A DNA stretch of 64,000 nt from Pandoraea apista (lineage in GTDB: Bacteria; Pseudomonadota; Gammaproteobacteria; Burkholderiales; Burkholderiaceae). This document shows, one piece after another, positions 29,634 through 37,622 of this stretch. Numbering within the stretch: position 1 is the stretch's first letter; the number at the start of each line of letters is the position of its first letter. Under the pieces are notes generated by a model. It was given only the letters and a program-made list of their open reading frames with translations. It made no database searches and was not told where the DNA came from. A program made the position numbers and the translations under genes. The DNA lies in contig NZ_CP013481.2 in assembly GCF_001465595.2 (NCBI RefSeq), positions 4,650,001 to 4,714,000 on the forward strand. Reading direction: 5' to 3'.

Positions 29634-30611
29634 ATGCCGATCTCGCTCGAGAACAAACTCGTTGTCGCGATATCCTCGCGTGCGCTGTTCGACTTCGAAG
29701 AAGAGAACCGCGTGTACGAGACCGGCGTGGCGCATGGCGACGACAAGTCCTACATGCGCTACCAGCTCGAACGCCTCGACGTGCCCGCCCGTGTCGGCGT
29801 GGCCTTTCCGCTCGTGAAAAAGCTGCTTGCGTTCAACGAGAGTTACGAAAGCCACGACAATCGAGAGCGCAGTGAAGGCAACGATAGCCGCACGGGCGAC
29901 AAGCATCGTGTCGAAGTCGTCGTGCTCTCGCGTAACGATCCCGTGAGTGGCATGCGCGTGTTTCGTTCGGCGCGTCAGGTCGACCTCAAGATCGAGCGCG
30001 GCGTGTTCACGCGCGGGCGCGATCCGTTCGGTTATCTCAACGCACTGGGCGCGCACCTGTTCCTGTCGGCCAACGAGCGGGATGTGCGCGGGGCACTGGC
30101 CGCCGGCTTTCCCGCCGCGCGCGTGTATCCCGATTCGGCCAAAAAAGCGGAGCTTCATCCCGACGAAATCCGTATCGCCTTCGATGGCGACGCGGTGCTC
30201 TTCTCCGACGAAGCCGAGCAGATTTTCCAGCGCAACGGCCTCGACGCGTTTCAACAACACGAAATCGAACGCGCCGCTACGCCGCTGCCGCCGGGCCCTT
30301 TCAAACCGTTGCTGCTGGCGCTGCACCGGTTGCAGACGCTCGCCGGTCACGAAGTGCCGGTCAAGATCCGTACGGCACTCGTGACAGCACGCTCCGCCCC
30401 GGCGCACGAGCGCGCCATCCGCACGCTAATGGACTGGAAAATCGACATCGACGAGGCGATGTTCCTGGGCGGGCTGGACAAAGGCACATTCCTGCGCGAG
30501 TTCGAGCCCGATTTCTTCTTCGACGACCAAACACGCCACTGCGAGTCGGCCGCACGGGTCAGCCCGACCGGACACGTCATCAGTGGCATTGCAAATCATG
30601 ACAACGCCTAA
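29634..30611 (+). CDS. Cytosolic 5'-nucleotidase (NT5C1-like family)
   Basis: 325-residue HAD-related 5'-nucleotidase resembling cytosolic 5'-nucleotidase I. Recognisable parts are the N-terminal [29 protein letters not shown] (a DxD-like metal motif in the middle of the protein, as in this family) and the conserved end [21 protein letters not shown]. It would dephosphorylate nucleoside monophosphates such as AMP or IMP. Residues about 73-93 ([19 protein letters not shown]) are a polar, probably disordered insertion. Its last 14 bases overlap the start of queF, so the two are translationally coupled. Confidence 0.87.
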   Translation: MPISLENKLVVAISSRALFDFEEENRVYETGVAHGDDKSYMRYQLERLDVPARVGVAFPLVKKLLAFNESYESHDNRERSEGNDSRTGDKHRVEVVVLSRNDPVSGMRVFRSARQVDLKIERGVFTRGRDPFGYLNALGAHLFLSANERDVRGALAAGFPAARVYPDSAKKAELHPDEIRIAFDGDAVLFSDEAEQIFQRNGLDAFQQHEIERAATPLPPGPFKPLLLALHRLQTLAGHEVPVKIRTALVTARSAPAHERAIRTLMDWKIDIDEAMFLGGLDKGTFLREFEPDFFFDDQTRHCESAARVSPTGHVISGIANHDNA

Positions 30612-31425
30612 CCAATCGCCACTGGGCAAAGAAGTTGCCTACACCGAACAGTACACACCATCGCTGCTCTTCCCGATCGCACGCGCCCCGGCGCGCGCGG
30701 CCATCGGCGTGCCCGATCCCCTGCCGTTTTTCGGCGCGGACATCTGGAACGGCTACGAACTCTCGTGGCTCAACGAAAAGGGCAAACCGCAGATCGCGTT
30801 GCTTACCGCCATCGTGCCGGCCGACTCGCCGAACATCATCGAGTCGAAGTCCTTCAAGTTGTATCTCGGCTCGTTCGCTCAGACCAAACTGGCGAACGCC
30901 GACGCCGCCCGTGCGCTGATCCAGCAAGACCTCTCGGAAGCTGCGGGCGCCGCCGTGCAGGTGCGCCTCGTCGAACCGGGCGCCTTCGAGAAGCTCGAAC
31001 TCGACGAACTCGACGGCCTGCTCGTCGACCGTCTCGACATCGAAACAGATGTCTACGCGCCCGATGCCACGTTGCTGAAAGCCGCCGAGGGCGAACCTCA
31101 TGTGGACGAAACACTCGTATCGAATCTGCTCAAGTCCAACTGCCCCGTGACAGGACAACCCGATTGGGGCAGCCTGCAAATTCGCTACGTCGGGCCGCCG
31201 ATCGATCAGGAGGGCCTGCTCAAATACGTGATTTCGTACCGGCGGCATACCGGCTTTCACGAGCAATGCGTGGAAGGCATCTTCATGGACATCCTGCGTC
31301 AGTGCAAACCGAGTCAGTTGGCCGTGTATGCCCGCTATACGCGACGTGGCGGACTGGACATCAACCCATTCCGCACCAACTTCACGCTGCCGATGCCGGA
31401 CAACGCGCGCACTGCGCGTCAGTGA
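30598..31425 (+). CDS. queF: NADPH-dependent 7-cyano-7-deazaguanine reductase
   Basis: Reduces preQ0 to preQ1 in queuosine synthesis. The 275 residues place it in the long, two-domain (YqcD-like) QueF type. The catalytic cysteine is in [12 protein letters not shown], with the conserved aspartate seven residues later (QPD). The NADPH-binding family motif is ESKSFKLYL. The start at 30598 ([10 protein letters not shown]) overlaps the end of the nucleotidase gene. A leftward terminator of the next locus lies just downstream. Confidence 0.95.
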   Translation: MTTPNQSPLGKEVAYTEQYTPSLLFPIARAPARAAIGVPDPLPFFGADIWNGYELSWLNEKGKPQIALLTAIVPADSPNIIESKSFKLYLGSFAQTKLANADAARALIQQDLSEAAGAAVQVRLVEPGAFEKLELDELDGLLVDRLDIETDVYAPDATLLKAAEGEPHVDETLVSNLLKSNCPVTGQPDWGSLQIRYVGPPIDQEGLLKYVISYRRHTGFHEQCVEGIFMDILRQCKPSQLAVYARYTRRGGLDINPFRTNFTLPMPDNARTARQ

Positions 31426-31458
31426 TGTGCGGGGATCGCGATGCCAATCGCGCCCCAG

Positions 31459-31491
31459 AAAAAAGGCGACGGGTGAGTGAGCCCCGTCGCC
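31459..31491 (-). terminator. Rho-independent terminator of the chaperone locus
   Basis: Perfect 9-base stem (GGCGACGGG at 31465-31473, CCCGTCGCC at 31483-31491) with a 9-base loop. On the minus strand it is followed by TTTTTT. It sits 31 bases past the chaperone stop. Confidence 0.9.
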
Positions 31492-31521
31492 AAATCCACC
31501 CACAAAGTGTGCGTTTCCCGA

Positions 31522-32043
31522 CTAGCTCAGGTAACTGACCTTGAGCAGCAACTTGCGCGCGGCATTGTCTACGTTCGCGTACTTCGGCTGACCGGCGCAT
31601 CGATTCAGCGTCTCGTTCATCGCGCGGTACGCCGCCTCGAAATGCTGCAACTCGAACAGACATTCTCCAACGCGATACATCGGTCCGGGCGCTTCCTCGT
31701 CCATCAATGCCGCCGCCATGAAAAGGGGCAGCGCGGCCTTCGGTTCGCCATGCCGTAGTACCGAGAGCGCCAGCGCCACCGCATAGTCGGCTTCGAGCGG
31801 ACACGCCGAGAGCAGCGGGGCGAAGCATTCGATGGCCTGTGCATAGTCACCGCGCTCGAACGCACCATAGCCGCAGCGATACGCCGCGTCGCATTGCCTC
31901 GCGTCCCATGCACCGGGACGCGGCATGCCCATTGCTTCGCGCTGTTTGTGGGCGTCACGCACGGCGGCCAGCGCCACATCGATCTCGTTGGCGATGTCCT
32001 GTGAGGACGGCGTATTGTCTTGGGATATCTCAGGCAGGCTCAC
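31522..32043 (-). CDS. SycD/LcrH-type (CesD) type III secretion chaperone-like TPR protein
   Basis: 173-residue helical protein with tetratricopeptide-like repeats from about 55: AYRCGYGAFERGDYAQAIEC, DYAVALALSVLRHGEPKAAL, then PMYRVGECLFELQHFEAAYR. The last repeat and the RCAGQPKYANVDNAARKLL end closely follow SycD/LcrH, the class II chaperones that bind hydrophobic translocators of type III secretion systems. The start is a GTG preceded by GGGAGGACC. It overlaps by 14 bases the 3' end of the upstream two-TM gene, so translation is coupled. No type III apparatus gene is in the window, so the system it serves is unknown. A non-secretion TPR role is possible. Confidence 0.78.
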   Translation of the reverse strand: MSLPEISQDNTPSSQDIANEIDVALAAVRDAHKQREAMGMPRPGAWDARQCDAAYRCGYGAFERGDYAQAIECFAPLLSACPLEADYAVALALSVLRHGEPKAALPLFMAAALMDEEAPGPMYRVGECLFELQHFEAAYRAMNETLNRCAGQPKYANVDNAARKLLLKVSYLS

Positions 32044-32500
32044 GCCGCAGGTCCTCCCTAGTCACTGTTTCGACTCGCGCACGCACGCTCAGCGTCCCTA
32101 TTTCCTGTGCGGCCTCGCGGCGCTTACGCAACGCCAGACACACCTGCGTGAGACCGAACGTCACCGCCACCGACGACACGAATCCCATGCCCCCGCCGAA
32201 GCCGTAGCCCAGCCATCGGCGATTGTGCGCCTCGACCGAGGTATCCGCCTGCGCGTGTGCTTCCAGACAGATGTATGCGGCGCCCGCGAGCCCTGCCAGC
32301 CCCAACACCGTACTCGTCAGCCCGATTAGCCCAGCTCCGCATCCTGCGTCGACAAGCCGGCTCATTCTCCGGGAACGCAAACGCACATCGTCGGGTGTGA
32401 GCGGAAAATCGATGTCGACTTGCATGTCCTCGGCAGCCTCGACTGCCGGGCGATGCGACGGCACTTGCACAGTCGCACCTGATAATGGCCCTGATCTCAC
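32030..32500 (-). CDS. Hypothetical two-TM protein, paralogue 1 (chaperone partner candidate)
   Basis: 156 residues from a GTG at 32500 preceded by AAAGGAGATGGACC; the frame continues 23 codons upstream, but the ribosome-binding site and the parallel start of the paralogue decide for the GTG. After a polar N-terminus comes a shared motif, DIDFPLTPDDVRLRSRR, then two hydrophobic helices (about 57-78 GLIGLTSTVLGLAGLAGAAYI and about 98-123 YGFGGGMGFVSSVAVTFGL) and a charged tail. I do not recognise the family. It resembles the gene at 32691-33158 in motif, membrane layout and upstream DNA. The coupled SycD-like chaperone suggests that one or both of these hydrophobic proteins are its clients. 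Confidence 0.75.
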   Translation of the reverse strand: MRSGPLSGATVQVPSHRPAVEAAEDMQVDIDFPLTPDDVRLRSRRMSRLVDAGCGAGLIGLTSTVLGLAGLAGAAYICLEAHAQADTSVEAHNRRWLGYGFGGGMGFVSSVAVTFGLTQVCLALRKRREAAQEIGTLSVRARVETVTREDLRREPA

Positions 32501-32620
32501 GGTCCATCTCCTTTCTGATAGGGAGATTGAAGACTGCGCTCCCCCGATATCGCCGGCCATCGAAGGCAAACCGCAGACTTTGCGAAACGGTTACCAAAGT
32601 GTCCGTCAATGTGAATACGT
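32501..32620 (-). promoter_or_regulatory. Upstream region of paralogue 1, duplicated at 33159-33273
   Basis: Read on the minus strand, this region holds TTGACG, then 17 bases, then TTCGCAAAG, further on CTTCGATGG, and finally the ribosome-binding site and GTGAGA. The same elements in the same order and near-equal spacing occur upstream of paralogue 2, so promoter and gene were duplicated together. TTGACG is a candidate -35; the -10 is weak. Confidence 0.5.
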
Positions 32621-32658
32621 GACGCAAAAACAAAAACGGCCGACGAAATCGTCGGCCG
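32621..32658 (-). terminator. Rho-independent terminator of paralogue 2
   Basis: Perfect 9-base stem (CGGCCGACG at 32637-32645, CGTCGGCCG at 32650-32658) with a 4-base loop. On the minus strand it is followed by TTTTTGTTTTTGCG. It separates paralogue 2 from the promoter of paralogue 1, so the two are separate transcripts. Confidence 0.9.
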
Positions 32659-32690
32659 CTTCCTCGAAGTGCTGCTGTCGCCCGATCAGA

Positions 32691-33158
32691 TCAAGCGTAT
32701 TCTCGTGCCCTCACTTTCATTTCGAGCCGATCTTCCACGTGCAAATCCTGTGGTTCGGATGCCATCTCGCGATGCTCCTCCCACCCGATGCCAAGGCGGT
32801 AGAAACCCAGCGTTGCCACCAAGACTCCGAGTCCGAGAAGTGCCCCGCCCGTCCGGTATTTAGTGCTCGCCTGGCTTTGCGCCAGCGACGAATCGTCAAC
32901 CGTCGTCGCGGCATCGATAACGAAATACGCGCCCCCGGCGACACCCGCGATGCCCAGAATCGTCACAGCCAACCCCGTCAATAGGGTCGAACCTCCGGCC
33001 GGACATATCCGACGCCCCGTTTGCCGATGAAGGCGGACATCGTCAGGCGCAGGCGGAAAGTCGATCGCCCGGGTTAGGTCGTTCTGATGCGTGTCACCCG
33101 AGCGCTGCGGCGTCGTGGCATGTTCTGCAGTCGTTACCGAATTTGAGTCCAGTCTCAC
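32691..33158 (-). CDS. Hypothetical two-TM protein, paralogue 2
   Basis: 155 residues from a GTG at 33158 (GTG AGA CTG GAC) preceded by AGGAGACGAACC. It shares AIDFPPAPDDVRLHRQ with paralogue 1, followed by two hydrophobic helices (TLLTGLAVTILGIAGVAGGAY and TGGALLGLGVLVATLGFY) and a charged C-terminal tail (LHVEDRLEMKVRARE). Family and function are unrecognised. It has its own terminator and a promoter region homologous to that of paralogue 1. The neighbours suggest a role with the SycD-like chaperone: type III translocator-like, or an effector that inserts in membranes. Confidence 0.75.
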   Translation of the reverse strand: MRLDSNSVTTAEHATTPQRSGDTHQNDLTRAIDFPPAPDDVRLHRQTGRRICPAGGSTLLTGLAVTILGIAGVAGGAYFVIDAATTVDDSSLAQSQASTKYRTGGALLGLGVLVATLGFYRLGIGWEEHREMASEPQDLHVEDRLEMKVRAREYA

Positions 33159-33273
33159 GGTTCGTCTCCTGACAAGTTAGGAAACGCAAGCCTGCATGCC
33201 CCTCCCCGCCTGTGCCATCGAAGTCCAACCACGGGCTTTGTGAAACCAGTACCGTGTGACCCGTCAATGGGGA
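33159..33273 (-). promoter_or_regulatory. Upstream region of paralogue 2, duplicate of 32501-32620
   Basis: Minus-strand order: TTGACG, 17 bases, TTCACAAAG, then CTTCGATGG, then AGGAGACGAACC and GTGAGA. Aligned to the region before paralogue 1, identity is clear over about 110 bases (for example GCCATCGAAG and CCGTCAATG on the plus strand are identical in both). It is therefore a duplicated regulatory unit. Confidence 0.5.
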
Positions 33274-33280
33274 AATAAGC

Positions 33281-33673
33281 TCAGGCAACAGGCTTCTTGT
33301 ACGCCACGCAGTCCACTTCCACCTTGCAGTCGATCACCATGCTCGACACTACGCAAGCGCGGGCGGGCGGGTGTTCGCCGAAGTACTCCTTGAACACCTT
33401 GTTGAACGACGCGAAGTCGCGCGGATCGTCCAGCCATACGCCGCAACGCAGCACGTGCTCGGTGCCGTAACCGGCCTCCGTGAGAATCGCGAGCATGTTC
33501 TGGATGGCCTGATGCGTCTGCGCGACGATGCCCCCATCGATCACTTCGCCATCTTTCATCGGGGTCTGCCCCGACACGAACAGGAAGCCGTCGGCTTCAG
33601 TTGCGCGTGCAAAGGGCATGCGCTGGCCACCGGTGCCCTGCCCGCCTTCCACGCCATAACGTTTGATACTCAT
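33281..33673 (-). CDS. RidA/YjgF/Rid family imine/enamine deaminase
   Basis: 130-residue Rid protein with the family end DCKVEVDCVAYKK and the core FVSGQTPMKDGEV; Arg in PPARACVVSSMV is the residue that holds the substrate carboxylate in RidA. Rid proteins hydrolyse reactive 2-aminoacrylate and related imines released by PLP dehydratases. I use the second of two adjacent ATGs (33673), because AAAGGAGCGATG gives it normal spacing. The gene is 39 bases past the D-aminoacylase stop, in the same operon. With the PLP deaminase of the divergent gene this makes a consistent D-amino acid breakdown set. Confidence 0.9.
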   Translation of the reverse strand: MSIKRYGVEGGQGTGGQRMPFARATEADGFLFVSGQTPMKDGEVIDGGIVAQTHQAIQNMLAILTEAGYGTEHVLRCGVWLDDPRDFASFNKVFKEYFGEHPPARACVVSSMVIDCKVEVDCVAYKKPVA

Positions 33674-33712
33674 CATCGCTCCTTTCGACAAAACGGCTTC
33701 AACAACTTGGAT

Positions 33713-35203
33713 TCAAAGTACCGGCTGCGGCGTACCGCGACGTACGAAACGCCCCGCGCGCGCATTCTGCGTGGGCGCGCGATCCTGCCACGACAACACG
33801 CCGTTGACCCATACGGCAGCAATGCCGTAGGCCGGCTGCATCGGGTCGGTGAACGTGGCGGCGTCGGCCACGGTGGCCGGATCGAACAGGACCAGATCGG
33901 CCCAGTAGCCTTCGCGCACGAAGCCGCGCTGCGTCAGACCGAAGCGCTCGGCCGAAAGGCCCGTCATCTTGTGGACGGCTTCGGCCAGCGGGAACAATTG
34001 CTGCTCGCGGCTATAGCGGCCAAGGACGCGCGGGAATGCGCCCCACAGACGCGGATGCGGCAACGGATCGTTCGGCAGCCCGTCGGAGCCAACCACAGTT
34101 GCCGGATGCCGCAGAATGCGTCGCACATCGTCCTCTTCCATGCAGTGATACACGGCGCCCGCCGGTTGCAGGCGCTTCGCGGCTTCCATCAGATCGACGC
34201 CCCACTCGCCGGCGATCGTCGCGAGCAGCTTGCCGCCTTGCGCCGGGTGCGGTTGCGACCACGTCACGAGAATGTCGAAGTCGTCTGTCACCTGTTTGAG
34301 ATCGAGCGTCGACGAGCTCGCCGTGTACGGATAGCAGTCGCAGCCCACGGGCTGGAAACGCTGCGCCTTGTCGAGCGCCTCGAGAATCTCGGTGCTGCGA
34401 CCCCAGTTATCGACACCCGCACACTTCAGATGCGAGACGACCACCGGCACACGCGCATGACGGCCGATGCGAAAGGCTTCGTCGAGCGCTTCGAGAATCT
34501 CGGCGAACTCGGTGCGTAAGTGTGTGGCATACAGGCCGCCTGCCTCGGCAAGCGGCTCGGCCAGCGCGAGCACCTCTTCCGTGGGCGCGGCGTTGGCATT
34601 CGCGTAGGCGAGGCCGGTCGACAGACCCAACGCGCCATGGTCGAGCGCCTCGCGCAATTGCGCGCGCATGCCCTCGATCTCCGCTTCGGTCGCAGGCCGG
34701 TCGAGCCGGTCCATATGATTGTTGCGCAGCGCGGTATGACCGATCAGCGCAGCCACATTGATCGCAGGCTGCGCCTTCTCCAGGGCGTCGACATAGGCGG
34801 CAAAGGTCGGATACCGGAACGCGTCGGCCTCGCCCAGCAGGTTCATCGGGTCGGGGGGATCGCCCTTGAGCGTCACCGGCGACGCACTAATGCCGCAGTT
34901 GCCGACAACCACGGTCGTGACCCCCTGCGAGAGCTTCGGCGTCATTTCCGGCGCGCGAACGACGTTCGTATCGTCGTGGGTATGCACATCGATGAACCCG
35001 GGACTCAGCACATAGCCGCCCCCCTGAATCTGCTGCGCCGCCTGCCAGCCCGACAAGGCGCCGGCCTGCGCGATCGTGTGGATACGGCCGTCGCGCAGCG
35101 CAACGTCGAAACGCTCATCGGTCATGGGCGCGCCGGAGCCGTCCGCCAGACGAACGTTCTTGATGAGGGTGTCGACCGTCCGGTTCGCGAGGCAGTCAGT
35201 CAT
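33713..35203 (-). CDS. N-acyl-D-amino acid deacylase (D-aminoacylase, amidohydrolase superfamily)
   Basis: 496-residue zinc hydrolase that frees D-amino acids from N-acyl derivatives. Metal and active-site segments are in family order: GFIDVHTHDD, VVVGNCGISASP (bridging cysteine), SHLKCAG, YPYTASSSTLD, and VGSDGLPNDPLPHPR. The start ATG at 35203 follows GGGAGACTGAT, one base after the stop of the RpiR regulator gene, so expression is tightly coupled. RidA follows, and a PLP deaminase is divergent, which fits use of N-acyl-D-amino acids as carbon or nitrogen source. The exact acyl and amino acid preference is not evident. Confidence 0.92.
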   Translation of the reverse strand: MTDCLANRTVDTLIKNVRLADGSGAPMTDERFDVALRDGRIHTIAQAGALSGWQAAQQIQGGGYVLSPGFIDVHTHDDTNVVRAPEMTPKLSQGVTTVVVGNCGISASPVTLKGDPPDPMNLLGEADAFRYPTFAAYVDALEKAQPAINVAALIGHTALRNNHMDRLDRPATEAEIEGMRAQLREALDHGALGLSTGLAYANANAAPTEEVLALAEPLAEAGGLYATHLRTEFAEILEALDEAFRIGRHARVPVVVSHLKCAGVDNWGRSTEILEALDKAQRFQPVGCDCYPYTASSSTLDLKQVTDDFDILVTWSQPHPAQGGKLLATIAGEWGVDLMEAAKRLQPAGAVYHCMEEDDVRRILRHPATVVGSDGLPNDPLPHPRLWGAFPRVLGRYSREQQLFPLAEAVHKMTGLSAERFGLTQRGFVREGYWADLVLFDPATVADAATFTDPMQPAYGIAAVWVNGVLSWQDRAPTQNARAGRFVRRGTPQPVL

Positions 35204-35204
35204 A

Positions 35205-36086
35205 TCAGTCTCCCAAGGGCTGGCGATCGCCGCCGCCCCGATGCGTGTCGAGCACATACTTGATTCGCCGCAACAGCGCCTGGCTCTGCGGCTTGGCGAG
35301 CAGCGCCAGTTCCGTGGCCAGCACGTCCATCGCCAGCAGCATCGCGTAACGCGACGACGACGGTTTGAAAATGAAGTCCGTTTCCAGCGCGCGGATCGGC
35401 AACACCTCGTCGGCCAACGCCGCCAGCGGCGAACCCGTCGCCGTGATCGCCACCACCTGTGCGCCGTACTCCCGTGCGATCTCGCACGCGGACACCAGCT
35501 CGGGCGTATGCCCGCTCACCGAAAAGGCGAGCACGACATCGTCGCGCCCGAGCGTACCGGCGACCATGCGCGCCATCACGGCGTCCTGATAACTTGCCAC
35601 CGGCCGGCCCAGACGTACGAGCCGGTAACGCGCCTCGTCCGCCATGAGCGACGAACCGCCGCCCATGCCGAAGGCGTACACCATGCGGGCCGATAGCAAG
35701 CGCGCCGCCGCACGCCGCACTACCTCCGGCTTGATGAGACCGCGATGCACCTGCAACGTTGTCTGAATATCGTCGGCAATGCGGTCGATGGTCTCGCCCG
35801 TGCCGTCCTGCCCGTTGGCGGCATTCGCGCCGAAAAAGCGCTGCCCGACCACGGCCGCCTGCGCCAGACGCAGCTTGAGATCGCGCACGTCGCGACATCC
35901 CATCGCCTTGGCGAAGCGCGTCACGCTCGCCTCGCTCACCCCTGCGCGCTCGGCCAGCACATTGATCGAGGCCGCCGCCGCGCCCGCCACATCGTCCAAC
36001 ACCACCTGCGCGACTTTGCGCTCCGCCTGGCTCAAGGCGTCGCTGCGCTCGGCAACACGCGTCACGATATCGAAGGTCTCGGCCAT
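35205..36086 (-). CDS. RpiR (MurR) family transcriptional regulator
   Basis: 293 residues. The N-terminal HTH_6 domain (about 10-85) has ASINVLAERAGVSEASVTRFAKAMG. The C-terminal SIS domain (about 125-260) has MVYAFGMGGGSSLMADEA and DVVLAFSVSGHTPELV, the sugar-phosphate-type ligand pocket. The start is MAETFDIV at 36086; a longer frame lacks support. It is the first gene of the deacylase-RidA operon and divergent from the PLP deaminase, so it probably controls both. The ligand could be a D-amino acid-derived metabolite, although SIS domains classically bind phosphosugars. Confidence 0.9.
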   Translation of the reverse strand: MAETFDIVTRVAERSDALSQAERKVAQVVLDDVAGAAAASINVLAERAGVSEASVTRFAKAMGCRDVRDLKLRLAQAAVVGQRFFGANAANGQDGTGETIDRIADDIQTTLQVHRGLIKPEVVRRAAARLLSARMVYAFGMGGGSSLMADEARYRLVRLGRPVASYQDAVMARMVAGTLGRDDVVLAFSVSGHTPELVSACEIAREYGAQVVAITATGSPLAALADEVLPIRALETDFIFKPSSSRYAMLLAMDVLATELALLAKPQSQALLRRIKYVLDTHRGGGDRQPLGD

Positions 36087-36139
36087 ATTCCGGGTCTGTG
36101 TGGCGCCCCCGACGTTTTTTTCGGGATGCCTTTTTGAAA

Positions 36140-36180
36140 GATTTGCCAATTTTTGGTACTTTATAACAATTTGTCAAATC
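36140..36180. promoter_or_regulatory. Candidate RpiR operator between divergent operons
   Basis: The 163-base divergent space is AT-rich in its middle. It has GATTTG (36140-36145) and CAAATC (36175-36180), a 6-base inverted repeat, with the perfect palindrome CCAATTTTTGG (36146-36156) inside. These would suit a dimeric or tetrameric SIS-domain repressor. Binding has not been shown. Confidence 0.4.
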
Positions 36181-36249
36181 CCGGTAATTCAAAGCTATTA
36201 TAGGAGCCATCCGGCGGTTGTCGGCGCATCGTCACGTGGAGGATTCTCA

Positions 36250-37521
36250 ATGACTGATACAAACTATCAACATGGCATGATCGATACCCTCAACAAGGGT
36301 CTGGGTGCACTGAATGCCCCGCTTGCGCCGTCTGCCACTGCGGGACTGGGCTGGAATTTGCTCAACGAAGACCTGAGCCTGCCCACGGCGGTGCTCTACG
36401 AAGACAAGATTCGTCACAACCTCGCGTGGATGCAGCGTTTCGTTCATGAGTACGGCGTGAAGCTCGCGCCGCACGGCAAGACGACCATGGCCCCGAAGCT
36501 ATTCCGCCGCCAGCTCGACGGGGGCGCGTGGGGTATCACGCTCGCCACGGCGCAGCAGACTAACGCGGCGTATCACCACGGCGTGCGGCGCATCCTGATG
36601 GCGAACCAGCTTGTCGGCAAGCGCAACATGGCGCTGATTGCCGATTTGTTGAAAGACCCCGGCTTCGAGTTCTTCTGTCTGGTGGACTCCGCCGCTGCGG
36701 TAGCCCATCTGGGCGAGTACTTCCGCGCGCGCGGTCAGTCGATCCAGGTGCTGATCGAACTGGGTGTGACGGGCGGGCGCACCGGCGTGCGCGACGCCAC
36801 GCAACAACAAGCCGTGCTCGACGCGCTGGCGCAGTACCACGATGCGGTCAAGCTCGCGGGGGTGGAAGTCTACGAGGGCGTACTCAGTACCGAGGCGGAC
36901 ATTCGCGCCTTCCTGCAACGTGCGGTGAGTGTCACACGCGAGTTGGTCGCGGCGGGTCGCATCGAGCGCAGCCCGACGGTGCTCTCCGGTGCGGGTTCGG
37001 CGTGGTACGACGTGGTGGCCGACGAGTTTGCACACAAGGACGTGGGTGTTCCGCTCGACGTGGTGTTGCGCCCCGGGTGCTATCTCACTCACGACGTCGG
37101 GATCTACAAGGCCGCTCAGGCGCAGATCGCCACGCGCAACCCGATCGCGAAGCAGATGCGCTCCCAACTGCAACCGGCACTGCAACTCTGGGCGTACGTG
37201 CAGTCGATCCCCGAACCGGAGCGCGCCATCATCGCGCTGGGCAAGCGCGATGCTGCGTTCGATGCCGGCATGCCGGAACCTGCACAACGGTTCCGTCCGG
37301 GCGAGAACCTCGCGCCGACGCCAACGCCTGCGCACTGGGAGGTCACCGGCATGATGGATCAGCATGCGTACCTGCGCATTGCGCCGGGCGACGATGTCCG
37401 CGTGGGCGACATGATCGCGTTCGACATCTCGCACCCGTGCCTCACGTTCGACAAGTGGCGCCATCTGCCGGTCGTCGACAGCGACTACAACGTTGTCGAG
37501 ATTGTGCAGACGTTCTTCTGA
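36250..37521 (+). CDS. PLP-dependent amino acid deaminase, alanine racemase N-terminal fold (D-threonine aldolase/D-serine dehydratase-like)
   Basis: 423-residue fold type III PLP enzyme. The PLP lysine K77 is in KLAPHGKTTMAP, and the C-terminal beta-domain has the metal-site HPCLTFDKW seen in D-threonine aldolase and eukaryotic-type D-serine dehydratase. Expected reaction: deamination (or retro-aldol cleavage) of a D-beta-hydroxy amino acid, producing an enamine such as 2-aminoacrylate that RidA of the divergent operon would clear. Start ATG at 36250 follows GTGGAGGATTCTCA. Divergent from the RpiR-deacylase-RidA operon and followed by a strong bidirectional terminator. D-serine is the best guess for substrate. 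Confidence 0.88.
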   Translation: MTDTNYQHGMIDTLNKGLGALNAPLAPSATAGLGWNLLNEDLSLPTAVLYEDKIRHNLAWMQRFVHEYGVKLAPHGKTTMAPKLFRRQLDGGAWGITLATAQQTNAAYHHGVRRILMANQLVGKRNMALIADLLKDPGFEFFCLVDSAAAVAHLGEYFRARGQSIQVLIELGVTGGRTGVRDATQQQAVLDALAQYHDAVKLAGVEVYEGVLSTEADIRAFLQRAVSVTRELVAAGRIERSPTVLSGAGSAWYDVVADEFAHKDVGVPLDVVLRPGCYLTHDVGIYKAAQAQIATRNPIAKQMRSQLQPALQLWAYVQSIPEPERAIIALGKRDAAFDAGMPEPAQRFRPGENLAPTPTPAHWEVTGMMDQHAYLRIAPGDDVRVGDMIAFDISHPCLTFDKWRHLPVVDSDYNVVEIVQTFF

Positions 37522-37563
37522 TCGGCCAGCGCGAACACGAAACCAGTCAATGCCGCCGTCATG

Positions 37564-37592
37564 AAAAAAAGCCGCCCGTCGGGCGGCTTTTT
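37564..37592. terminator. Bidirectional Rho-independent terminator
   Basis: Short stem GCCGCCC (37571-37577) with GGGCGGC (37581-37587), a 3-base loop, and A and T runs on the two sides (AAAAAAA before, TTTTT after). It lies between the converging deaminase and MarR genes and should stop transcription from both. Confidence 0.9.
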
Positions 37593-37622
37593 GCTATTCA
37601 TTCACCCCCTCGCAAAGGCCCC

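Noticed and set aside
32501..33273. PIP box or hrpII box controlling the chaperone locus
   Set aside because: TTCG-type half sites occur (TTCGC or TTCAC, then TTCGA) but with 17-18 bases between, which does not fit the 15 or 16 base spacing of these boxes.
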